Assembly: GCF_004745805.1 (NCBI RefSeq)
Contig: NZ_SRLQ01000005.1
Coordinates: forward strand, 1 to 64,000
Direction of reading: 5' to 3'
Source: Mycolicibacterium sp. CH28
GTDB lineage: Bacteria; Actinomycetota; Actinomycetes; Mycobacteriales; Mycobacteriaceae
Length of the DNA stretch: 64,000 nt
In this document: positions 56,996-64,000 of the stretch, piece by piece
Layout: each line of letters begins with the position of its first letter
Numbering within the stretch: the first letter of the stretch is position 1
Made by a program: the position numbers and the translations under genes
Notes under the pieces: model-generated
The model's input: only the letters and a program-made list of their open reading frames with translations
What the model was told of the DNA's origin: nothing
Database searches by the model: none

Positions 56996-59900
56996 CGCTG
57001 CTGCCCGTTCTCCGCACCCGCCGGGATGAAGGTGGTGATATCGAGCTCGCCCTTGGGCCGTCCGTCAAGCGCCAGCAGCAGGTCGGCGACCATTTGCACC
57101 AGCGCCAGGTCCCGGATTCGCGGGGCCCCGACCCCACTGCCCGCCCGCGGGATCGGCACCTGCACCGTCGAGGTGGTGGCACGGTAACCCGACCCGGGAT
57201 ACATCCGCGCCAGACGCAGCTGAGCGGAATCGGCCAGTGTCAGCGGGGAGAGACGAAGCGTTGTGGCAGAACCACTTCCGGTTGCCGCCACCTCGGTCAC
57301 GCCGTAGCGGCGGCACAGCAGCCGCAGCCGCGCCACGGCCACCAGCCGCTGAACGGGTTCGGGCAGCGGGCCGTAGCGGTCGGTGAGTTCCTCGATGACC
57401 GCGGCCACCGCCGCGTCGTCGGCCGCGGCGGCCACCCGGCGATAGGCCTCGAGCCGCAACCGGTCGCTACCGATGTAATCCGGCGGCAGGTGGGCGTCGA
57501 CAGGCAGGTCGAGCCGGACGTCCTTGGGCTCCTCCGCGGTGGTGACCGTCTGGCCGTCGGCGGCAGCCCGGTAGGCCTCGACCGCCTCGCCCACCAGCCG
57601 CACGTACAGGTCGAACCCGACGCCGGCGACGTGGCCGGACTGCTCGACACCGAGCACGTTGCCGGCGCCGCGAATCTCCAAGTCCTTCAAGGCCACTGCC
57701 ATTCCCGCACCGAGCTCGTTGTTCTGTGCGATGGTGGCCAGCCGGTCGAAGGCGGTCTCGGTGAGCGGCATCTCCTTGGGGTAGAGGAAGTAGGCGTAGC
57801 CCCGCTCGCGGCTGCGCCCGACCCGCCCGCGCAACTGGTGCAGCTGGGACAGGCCGAAGGTGTCGGCCCGTTCGACGATCAGCGTGTTGGCATTGGAGAT
57901 GTCCAGACCGGTTTCGACGATCGTGGTGCAGACCAGGATGTCGTACTCGCGGTTCCAGAAGCCCTCGACGGTGCGCTCCAGCTGCTCCTCGGGCATCTGA
58001 CCGTGCGCGACCACCACCCGCGCCTCGGGAACCAGCTGCCTGATCCGGGCCGCGGCGCTGTCGATGCTGGCGACCCGGTTGTGGATGTAGAAGACCTGCC
58101 CGTCGCGCAGCAACTCACGGCGAAGCGCGGCGGTGACCTGCTTGTCGTCGTGCGGGCCGACGTAGGTCAGCACCGGGTAGCGCTCCTCGGGCGGGGTGAG
58201 GATCGTCGACATCTCCCGAATGCCGGCCAGGCTCATCTCCAGGGTGCGCGGGATCGGGGTGGCGCTCATGGTGAGCACGTCGACGTGGCTGCGCAACGCC
58301 TTGATGTGTTCCTTGTGCTCGACGCCGAAACGCTGCTCCTCGTCGACGATCACCAACCCGAGGTCTTTCCAGCGGATCGCGGTCTGCAGCAGCCGGTGAG
58401 TGCCGATCACGATGTCGACGCTGCCGTCGGCCATGCCCTCGACGACCGCGCGGGACTCGGTGGGGTCGGTGAATCGCGACAGGCCCTTCACCGTCACCGG
58501 GAAGCCCGTCATCCGTGCGGTGAACGTCTGCAGATGCTGGTCGGCCAGCAGCGTGGTGGGCACCAGCACAGCGACCTGCTTGCCGTCCTGCACGGCCTTG
58601 AATGCCGCACGCACCGCGATCTCGGTCTTGCCGTAACCGACGTCACCGCAGATCACCCGGTCCATCGGCACCGGCTTCTCCATATCGGACTTGACCTCTT
58701 GGATCGCGGTGAGCTGGTCCATGGTCTCGGTGAACCCGAACGCGTCCTCCATCTCGGCCTGCCACGGCGTGTCCGGCCCGAACGCGTGCCCGGGGGCGGC
58801 CTGCCGCTTGGCGTAGAGCGCCACCAGCTCACTGGCGATCTCACGAACCGCCTTGCGCGCCTTGGTTTTCGTGTTCGTCCAGTCGCTGCCGCCGAGGCGG
58901 CTCAGGCCAGGTTCCTGGCCACCGACGTACCGCGACAGCTGATCCAGCGAATCCATCGGCACGAACAACTTGTCGGCGCCCTGGCCCCGCTTGCTCGAGC
59001 CATACTCCAGCACCAGGTACTCGCGGCGCGCGCCACCCACGGTGCGCTCGACCATCTCGACGAACCGCCCGATCCCGTGCTGATCGTGGACCACCAGATC
59101 GCCGGCGGTCAGCGCCAGCGGGTCAACGGTGTTGCGCCGCTTGGCCGCCAGCCGCTTGCCCTCGGGGGCGGCGACCCGGTTGCCGGTCAGATCGGTCTCG
59201 GTGATGACCACCAGGTTGGCGCCGGGGACGACGATGCCGTCGTGCAGCGGACCGCGGAGTACGCCCACCACACCGGGTTTGGGCGCCTCACCCGGTTCGA
59301 GCATCCCCGCCGGGATATCGCGTTCGCCGAGCTGCTCGACGACACGGTGGGCGGTGCCGGTGCCCGGGGCCACGACCGCGCCGTACCCACCGGTGAGGAC
59401 ATGGGCGCGCAACATCGCGAAGATCTCGTCGACGGTGCTCTGCTGGCCGCGCGCCGACGGGGAGGTGCGGACCTCGAGTTCGACGGCGTTCTCGGCGGCG
59501 AGCTGGCTCAACGTCCACCAGGGCCGGTTGCTCGCCCGGGCCGCCTCGTGGACCTCGTCGAGGTCGCGGAAGCCGGAACCGCCGAGCTGCTCGACGTCGA
59601 TCGGGGCGTCACCGCCGATGGCGGCGACCGACCACGTCGCTTCAAGGAACTCGCGCCCGGTCGCGATCAGGTCGGCCGCGCGGGTGCGCACCTTCTCCGG
59701 ATCGCAGATCAGCAGCGGGGTGTCGGCCGGCAGATGGTCGATCAGCAAAGCGAGCTCGTCGGGGCGCAGCACCGGCTGCAGCGCCTCCATGCCGTCGACC
59801 GGGATGCCCTCGGCAATCTTGACCAGCATCTCCCCGACGCTGCCGGTGATGTGATTGTCGTCGACCGGGCGGGTCTCGATGAGCGTGGTGGCCCGGGCCC

Positions 59901-60654
59901 GCACCTCGTCGGTCAGCAGCAGCTCACGGCAGGGCAGCGCGACCACCGTGCCGACCTCGATCTCGGGGATCGAACGCTGGTCGGCGACGGCGAACATCCG
60001 CATCTCGGTGATCTCGTCGCCCCAGAACTCCACCCGGACCGGATGTTCGGAGGTCGGCGGGAACACGTCGAGAATGCCGCCGCGGACGGCGAATTCACCG
60101 CGTTTGCCGACCATGTCGACGCGGGAGTAAGCCAGCTCGACCAGGCGAGCCACCAAGGCGTCGAAATCGAATTCGGCACCGACATGCAGGGTCACCGGTT
60201 CGATATCGGCCAGATCGGGAGCCATCGGCTGCAGCAGCGAGCGCGCGGTCGTCACCACCACCCGCAGCGGCGGGCCCAGGCGGGCGTCATCGGGGTGCGC
60301 CAGCCGGTGCAGCACCATCAGCCGCGCGCCGACGGTGTCCACGCCCGGGGACAGCCGCTCGTGCGGCAGCGTCTCCCAGGACGGGAACATCGCCGCCGAG
60401 TCACCGAAGACCCCGCGCAGTTCGGCGGTCAGGTCGTCGGCCTCGCGCCCGGTGGCGGTCACCACGAGCAACGGGCCGCCACGAGCCAGCGCGCACGCGG
60501 CATACAGCTGAGCGCTGGCCGGGCCGACGAGCGTGAGCTCCTCGGGACGCTCTGCGGCGCGCTCCGCGAGCCCGGCGAAGGTGGGGGCGGTCAGCGCCAG
60601 GTCAACCAGCCCCGCTATCGGGGTCTGGACATACGGGTGCCCCGGTACGGTCAT
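56992..60654 (-). CDS. mfd: Transcription-repair coupling factor Mfd
   Basis: 1220 residues. A UvrB-like N-terminal module, a RNA-polymerase-interaction domain, then RecG-like translocase motifs: Walker [45 protein letters not shown] and [13 protein letters not shown], and a C-terminal TRCF domain. It removes stalled RNA polymerase at DNA lesions and recruits UvrA. A TAGAAT hexamer (60664-60669) ends nine bases before the ATG, suggesting a near-leaderless mRNA. Confidence 0.98.
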   Translation of the reverse strand: MTVPGHPYVQTPIAGLVDLALTAPTFAGLAERAAERPEELTLVGPASAQLYAACALARGGPLLVVTATGREADDLTAELRGVFGDSAAMFPSWETLPHERLSPGVDTVGARLMVLHRLAHPDDARLGPPLRVVVTTARSLLQPMAPDLADIEPVTLHVGAEFDFDALVARLVELAYSRVDMVGKRGEFAVRGGILDVFPPTSEHPVRVEFWGDEITEMRMFAVADQRSIPEIEVGTVVALPCRELLLTDEVRARATTLIETRPVDDNHITGSVGEMLVKIAEGIPVDGMEALQPVLRPDELALLIDHLPADTPLLICDPEKVRTRAADLIATGREFLEATWSVAAIGGDAPIDVEQLGGSGFRDLDEVHEAARASNRPWWTLSQLAAENAVELEVRTSPSARGQQSTVDEIFAMLRAHVLTGGYGAVVAPGTGTAHRVVEQLGERDIPAGMLEPGEAPKPGVVGVLRGPLHDGIVVPGANLVVITETDLTGNRVAAPEGKRLAAKRRNTVDPLALTAGDLVVHDQHGIGRFVEMVERTVGGARREYLVLEYGSSKRGQGADKLFVPMDSLDQLSRYVGGQEPGLSRLGGSDWTNTKTKARKAVREIASELVALYAKRQAAPGHAFGPDTPWQAEMEDAFGFTETMDQLTAIQEVKSDMEKPVPMDRVICGDVGYGKTEIAVRAAFKAVQDGKQVAVLVPTTLLADQHLQTFTARMTGFPVTVKGLSRFTDPTESRAVVEGMADGSVDIVIGTHRLLQTAIRWKDLGLVIVDEEQRFGVEHKEHIKALRSHVDVLTMSATPIPRTLEMSLAGIREMSTILTPPEERYPVLTYVGPHDDKQVTAALRRELLRDGQVFYIHNRVASIDSAAARIRQLVPEARVVVAHGQMPEEQLERTVEGFWNREYDILVCTTIVETGLDISNANTLIVERADTFGLSQLHQLRGRVGRSRERGYAYFLYPKEMPLTETAFDRLATIAQNNELGAGMAVALKDLEIRGAGNVLGVEQSGHVAGVGFDLYVRLVGEAVEAYRAAADGQTVTTAEEPKDVRLDLPVDAHLPPDYIGSDRLRLEAYRRVAAAADDAAVAAVIEELTDRYGPLPEPVQRLVAVARLRLLCRRYGVTEVAATGSGSATTLRLSPLTLADSAQLRLARMYPGSGYRATTSTVQVPIPRAGSGVGAPRIRDLALVQMVADLLLALDGRPKGELDITTFIPAGAENGQQR

Positions 60655-60778
60655 GTTGAGACCATTCTAGGCAACCCCGCCGAACACGTTGCGGCGGGCC
60701 GCGATTCGCTCGCGCACTGTGACGCATGTCGCGTCGGCCGCATCGCTCACCTTTCCTCCCCCGGCGCGCCGCTCTGGG

Positions 60779-61414
60779 TTATTCGCCCTCCAACTGCGGG
60801 TCCGCCTCGAGATGGGTCAGACCGTTCCACATCAGGTTCACCAGATGGGCGGCCACCACCTCCTTCTTCGGCTCCCGGGTGTCCAGCCACCACTGCGCGG
60901 TCATCGAGACCGAGCCGACCAGGGCCTGGGCGTACAGCGGGGCCAATCCAGAATCCAGGCCGCGGCGGGCGAAGTCACCGGCCAGGATCGAGGCCACCTG
61001 ACTGACCGCGTCGTTGAGCAGGCTCGAATAGGTGCCCGTGCTGATCGCTGCAGGCGAATCCCGAATCAGAATGCGGAACCCGTCGGTGCGCTCCTCGACG
61101 TAGGTCAGTAGGGCCAGCGCGACCCGCTCGACGCGCACCCGGGAGCGGTTGTTGGTCAGCGACGAGGTGATGCCGTCGAGCAGGGCCGACATCTCGCGGT
61201 CGACGACCACCGCATACAAGCCCTCCTTGCCGCCGAAGTGCTCGTAGACCACCGGTTTGGACACATTGGCGCGCTGGGCGATCTCCTCGATCGAGGTGCC
61301 CTCATAGCCTCGCTCGGCGAACAGAGTCCGGGCGACGTCGATCAACTGCCGCCGACGTTCGGTGCCGGTCATCCGGGCGCGCGGGGCCTTGGGCTCCTTT
61401 TCCGGTGCTGCCAC
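60779..61414 (-). CDS. TetR-family transcriptional regulator (Rv1019 type)
   Basis: 211 residues. The helix-turn-helix (~18-62) is ERRRQLIDVARTLFAERGYEGTSIEEIAQRANVSKPVVYEHFGGKEGLY. The C-terminal ligand/dimer domain is nearly identical in wording to Rv1019 (TSSLTNNRSRVRVERVALALLTYVEERTDGFRI). The GTG at 61414 gives the expected length; the frame continues upstream only through tandem repeats. Position next to mfd is conserved. The ligand is unknown; autoregulation is possible. Confidence 0.93.
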   Translation of the reverse strand: MAAPEKEPKAPRARMTGTERRRQLIDVARTLFAERGYEGTSIEEIAQRANVSKPVVYEHFGGKEGLYAVVVDREMSALLDGITSSLTNNRSRVRVERVALALLTYVEERTDGFRILIRDSPAAISTGTYSSLLNDAVSQVASILAGDFARRGLDSGLAPLYAQALVGSVSMTAQWWLDTREPKKEVVAAHLVNLMWNGLTHLEADPQLEGE

Positions 61415-61425
61415 CGGCTCAGGGT

Positions 61426-61535
61426 ATTCCCCCCGGGTCGCTCCGCTCCCGCCCGCCGCACCTATTCCCCGGGTCGCTCCGCTCCCGCCCGCCGCACCTA
61501 TTCCCCGGGTCGCTCCGCTCCCGCCCGCCGGACCT
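61426..61535. repeat. Three tandem 36-38-bp GC-rich repeats
   Basis: The unit begins ATTCCCCGGGTCGCTCCGCT and continues CCCGCCCGCCGCACCT (36 bp). Copies start at 61426 (with two extra C), 61464 and 61500, with the third differing near its end. They occupy the gap between the TetR start and tRNA-Gln. They are 12 residues per unit in the minus-strand frame, so an open frame runs through them, but this is unlikely to be translated. Confidence 0.85.
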
Positions 61536-61568
61536 TGCACTAGAGTCTCAGGCGGACATTTCAGCCAG

Positions 61569-61640
61569 TCCGTCGTGGTGTAATCGGCAGCACCTCTGAT
61601 TTTGGTTCAGATAGTTCAGGTTCGAGTCCTGGCGACGGAG
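61569..61640 (+). tRNA. tRNA-Gln, anticodon TTG
   Basis: A 72-nt cloverleaf. Acceptor TCCGTCG (61569-61575) pairs with CGACGGA (61633-61639); the anticodon stem TCTGA/TCAGA encloses loop TTTTGGT, giving anticodon TTG (61602-61604) for CAA codons; the T-arm contains GTTCGAGTC. The 3' CCA is not encoded. It lies upstream of and in the same direction as glmU, 112 bp away, as in other mycobacteria. Confidence 0.93.
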
Positions 61641-61739
61641 CGAGTTCTTGGCGAGCGACCATTGAGCACGGAGCGAGCTCTTGGCGAGCGACCATTGAGC
61701 ACGGAGCGAGCTCTTGGCGAGCGACTATTGGCACGGAGC
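61635..61739 (+). repeat. Tandem 33-bp repeats beginning in the tRNA-Gln 3' end
   Basis: The unit begins ACGGAGCGAGCTCTTGGCGA and ends GCGACCATTGAGC (33 bp). Copies start at 61635 (within the tRNA acceptor, with one T/C difference), 61668 and 61701 (32 bp, diverged), with a fourth partial at 61733 (ACGGAGC). Each unit repeats the last bases of the tRNA. They separate the tRNA from the glmU ribosome-binding site. Confidence 0.85.
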
Positions 61740-61752
61740 TTTGGAGACGCAG

Positions 61753-63216
61753 GTGAGCACATACACCGAGCCAGCCGTGCTGGTCATCGCCGCGGGAGCG
61801 GGAACCCGCATGCGCTCCGACACCCCCAAGGTGCTGCACACCCTCGGTGGCCGCAGCATGCTCTCGCACGCGCTGCACGCCATCGCCGAGATCGCACCCC
61901 AGCACCTCGTCGTCGTGTTGGGCAAGGATCGGGAACGCATCGCCCCGGTCGTCGGGGAACTGGCTGTGGAGCTAGGCCGCCACATCGAGGTGGCCGTGCA
62001 GGAGCAACAGCTGGGCACCGGCCACGCCGCCTTGTGCGGACTCTCGGGTCTGCCCGACGACTTCTCCGGCACCGTCGTCGTGACCGCCGGTGACGTGCCG
62101 CTGCTGGACGCGGGAACCCTCACCGAGCTGATCGCCACCCACAACGCCGGACGCGCCGCCGTCACCATCGTCACGACGACGGTGCCCGACGCGACCGGCT
62201 ACGGCCGGATCCTGCGCACCCAGGACGGCGAAGTCATCGCCATCGTCGAAGAGGCCGACGCCACCCCTCAGCAGCGCGCCATCCGGGAAGTCAACGCCGG
62301 CGTCTATGCCTTCGACATCGCCGCCCTGCGCTCGGCGCTGAGCCGGCTGTCGGCGAATAACGCCCAGCATGAGCTCTACCTGACCGACGCCATTTCGATC
62401 ATTCGCGCCGACGGACAGATCGTGCACGCCACGCACATCGACGACCACGCCTTGGTCGCCGGCGTCAACGACCGGGTGCAGCTGTCCACAATGGCCCGCG
62501 AACTCAACCGGCGGGTGGTGGCCACCCACCAGCGCGCCGGCGTCACCGTGGTCGACCCGCTGACCACCTGGATCGACGTGAACGTCGCTATCGGCCGCGA
62601 CACCGTCATCCGGCCCGGAACCCAGCTGCTGGGCGCCACCTGCATCGGGGCCCGCTGCGAGATCGGGCCGGACACCACCTTGACCGACGTCATCGTCGGC
62701 GATGAGGCGTCGGTGGTCCGGACCCACGGCAGCGGCTCGTCAATCGGTGCCGGGGCCACCGTGGGCCCCTTCACGTTCCTGCGGCCCGGCACCGACCTGG
62801 GCGCGCAGGGAAAGCTCGGCGCCTTCGTCGAGACCAAGAACGCCGTGATCGGCAGGGGTACCAAGGTGCCGCACCTGACCTACGTCGGCGACGCCGACAT
62901 TGGCGAATTCAGCAACATCGGCGCCTCGAGCGTCTTCGTCAACTACGACGGCGAGAACAAGAGCCGCACCACGATCGGCTCCCACGTGCGGACCGGCTCG
63001 GACACCATGTTCGTCGCACCGGTCCGCGTCGGTGACGGCGCCTACACCGGGGCCGGCACCGTGCTTCGCGATGACGTGCCGCCCGGGGCGCTGGCCGTCT
63101 CGGCAGGACCGCAGCGCAACATCGAGGATTGGGTGCTCAACAAGCGGCCCGGCAGCACCTCGGCACGGGCGGCCGCCGAGGCGAAACAGGCGAAGGCAGC
63201 CGATCCTCAGGAGTGA
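61753..63216 (+). CDS. glmU: Bifunctional UDP-GlcNAc pyrophosphorylase / glucosamine-1-phosphate acetyltransferase
   Basis: 487 residues. The N-terminal uridyltransferase (~1-230) has [19 protein letters not shown] and the C-terminal acetyltransferase is a left-handed beta-helix of hexapeptide repeats ([20 protein letters not shown]..., [39 protein letters not shown]). It makes UDP-GlcNAc for peptidoglycan. The GTG at 61753 has GGAG seven bases before; the last residues are an Ala/Lys-rich tail. Confidence 0.97.
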   Translation: MSTYTEPAVLVIAAGAGTRMRSDTPKVLHTLGGRSMLSHALHAIAEIAPQHLVVVLGKDRERIAPVVGELAVELGRHIEVAVQEQQLGTGHAALCGLSGLPDDFSGTVVVTAGDVPLLDAGTLTELIATHNAGRAAVTIVTTTVPDATGYGRILRTQDGEVIAIVEEADATPQQRAIREVNAGVYAFDIAALRSALSRLSANNAQHELYLTDAISIIRADGQIVHATHIDDHALVAGVNDRVQLSTMARELNRRVVATHQRAGVTVVDPLTTWIDVNVAIGRDTVIRPGTQLLGATCIGARCEIGPDTTLTDVIVGDEASVVRTHGSGSSIGAGATVGPFTFLRPGTDLGAQGKLGAFVETKNAVIGRGTKVPHLTYVGDADIGEFSNIGASSVFVNYDGENKSRTTIGSHVRTGSDTMFVAPVRVGDGAYTGAGTVLRDDVPPGALAVSAGPQRNIEDWVLNKRPGSTSARAAAEAKQAKAADPQE

Positions 63217-63265
63217 CGAACGTCGCCAGATGTTGCCTTTTTGGTAACCCGGGGACCTCGCACCG

Positions 63266-63271
63266 TACGAT
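63266..63271 (+). promoter_or_regulatory. Candidate -10 of prs
   Basis: TACGAT lies 39 bp before the prs GTG. A TTGGTAAC stretch about 17-19 bp further upstream is a poor -35. The 94-bp glmU-prs gap suggests an additional promoter here besides read-through from glmU. Confidence 0.35.
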
Positions 63272-63310
63272 GGGCCGGTATCGATCTCCGACCGGCAAGG
63301 GCAGCACACA

Positions 63311-64000
63311 GTGGGCACGGACTGGACCGACAACCGCAAGAATCTGATGCTCTTCTCGGGCCGCGCGCACCCGGAGCTGGCTGAGCAAGTCGCCAAAGAG
63401 CTCGATGTTCAGGTCACCGCGCAGACCGCACGAGACTTCGCCAACGGCGAGATCTTCGTCCGCTTCGACGAATCGGTGCGCGGTTGCGACGCCTTCGTGC
63501 TGCAGTCCCATCCCGCGCCGCTGAACAAGTGGCTGATGGAACAGCTGATCATGATCGACGCGCTCAAGCGCGGCAGCGCCAAGCGGATCACCGCGATCCT
63601 GCCGTTTTACCCCTACGCCCGCCAAGACAAGAAGCACCGCGGTCGCGAGCCGATCTCGGCGCGGCTGGTGGCCGACCTGCTCAAGACCGCCGGCGCCGAC
63701 CGCATCGTCTCGGTCGACCTGCACACCGACCAGATCCAGGGTTTCTTCGACGGTCCGGTGGACCATATGCGGGCCCAACCGCTGCTGACCGGGTACATCC
63801 GGGACAACTACAACTGCGAGAACGTCGCCGTGGTCTCCCCCGACTCCGGCCGCGTGCGGGTCGCCGAGAAGTGGGCCGACGCCCTCGGCGGCACCCCGCT
63901 GGCCTTCATCCACAAGACCCGTGATCCGAAGGTGCCCAACCAGGTGGTGTCCAACCGGGTCGTCGGCGACGTCGACGGCAAGACCTGCGTGCTGACCGAC
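63311..64000 (+). CDS. prs: Ribose-phosphate pyrophosphokinase (PRPP synthetase), 3' part cut by window edge
   Basis: 230 residues visible of about 325. It contains FANGEIFVRFDESVRGCD, RQDKKHRGREPISARL, the VDLHTDQIQGFFDGPVDH metal/ribose loop and VVSPDSGRVR. It makes PRPP for nucleotides, His, Trp, NAD and mycobacterial decaprenyl-phosphoryl arabinose. The GTG at 63311 has AAGGG upstream; M. tuberculosis PrsA aligns from the same residue. Confidence 0.97.
   Translation, partial: MGTDWTDNRKNLMLFSGRAHPELAEQVAKELDVQVTAQTARDFANGEIFVRFDESVRGCDAFVLQSHPAPLNKWLMEQLIMIDALKRGSAKRITAILPFYPYARQDKKHRGREPISARLVADLLKTAGADRIVSVDLHTDQIQGFFDGPVDHMRAQPLLTGYIRDNYNCENVAVVSPDSGRVRVAEKWADALGGTPLAFIHKTRDPKVPNQVVSNRVVGDVDGKTCVLTD

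Noticed and set aside
57094..61005. Open frame of 1303 codons on the plus strand opposite mfd
   Set aside because: It is the mirror frame of a real gene in GC-rich DNA; its product is Arg/Gly/His/Asp-rich with no family similarity, while mfd on the other strand has all helicase motifs.
61426..61739. CRISPR-like array around tRNA-Gln
   Set aside because: The repeats are contiguous with no unique spacers, the two arrays differ in sequence, and no cas genes are nearby.

Overview
The window is high-GC actinobacterial DNA from a mycobacterium, most likely a rapid-growing Mycolicibacterium. The evidence is a complete ESX-4 type VII secretion locus (esxT, esxU, eccC4, eccD4, mycP4, eccB4), cutinase-like serine esterases, F420-dependent LLM oxidoreductases, rmlB/rmlC, IdeR-type operators, frequent GTG starts and start codons placed directly after -10 hexamers (leaderless style). 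No rRNA, prophage, insertion sequence or CRISPR array was seen.

Layout. 1-2138: an aldehyde dehydrogenase (cut by the window edge) with its GAF-domain regulator. 2251-11789: ESX-4, an esxT-esxU-(Rv3446c-like)-eccC4 unit facing an eccD4-mycP4 unit, with eccB4 convergent on mycP4. 11862-17727: an accessory cluster of a polyprenyl diphosphate synthase, an FAD-dependent phytoene-desaturase-like protein and three proteins I cannot name, read outward from one divergent promoter region. 17732-20645: a trans-acting enoyl-reductase-like protein, a CGNR zinc-finger regulator and a divergent EamA exporter. 20713-23522: four tandem secreted cutinase-like esterases. 23519-28238: truA and the infA-rpmJ-rpsM-rpsK-rpsD-rpoA-rplQ operon with its own promoter upstream of infA. 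28548-31744: a response-regulator/thioredoxin-reductase-like fusion plus a cyclic-nucleotide-binding histidine kinase. 31875-35299: two tandem F420-dependent enzymes and rmlB-rmlC. Gene order from esxT to rmlC follows the M. tuberculosis order Rv3444c-Rv3465 with insertions.

At about 35300-35930 the order switches to the segment that in M. tuberculosis is Rv1028A/Rv1029-Rv1017c, so this is a synteny breakpoint relative to that species. Then come kdpF-kdpA-kdpB-kdpC-kdpD-kdpE (potassium P-type ATPase and its two-component system), an alcohol dehydrogenase remnant, a 34-residue Cys/His-rich peptide, a small winged-helix regulator, a KimA-like potassium symporter, a DUF4383 membrane protein, then ppx, DUF501, ftsB-like, eno and lpqU on the minus strand. 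An IdeR-box-controlled efeU-efeO-efeB iron importer is inserted before mazG, mfd and a TetR regulator. The window ends with tRNA-Gln(TTG), glmU and the 5' part of prs.

Functional themes are type VII secretion with secreted esterases, translation and transcription core, potassium homeostasis (Kdp plus KimA-like), iron uptake (Efe), dTDP-rhamnose and UDP-GlcNAc supply for the cell wall, and one uncharacterised isoprenoid-type gene cluster. The most promising places for undescribed biology are the divergent isoprenoid-like cluster (11862-17727), the Cys/His-rich micropeptide at 44803, the redox/cNMP two-component pair at 28548-31744 and the extra small membrane peptide in front of kdpF.
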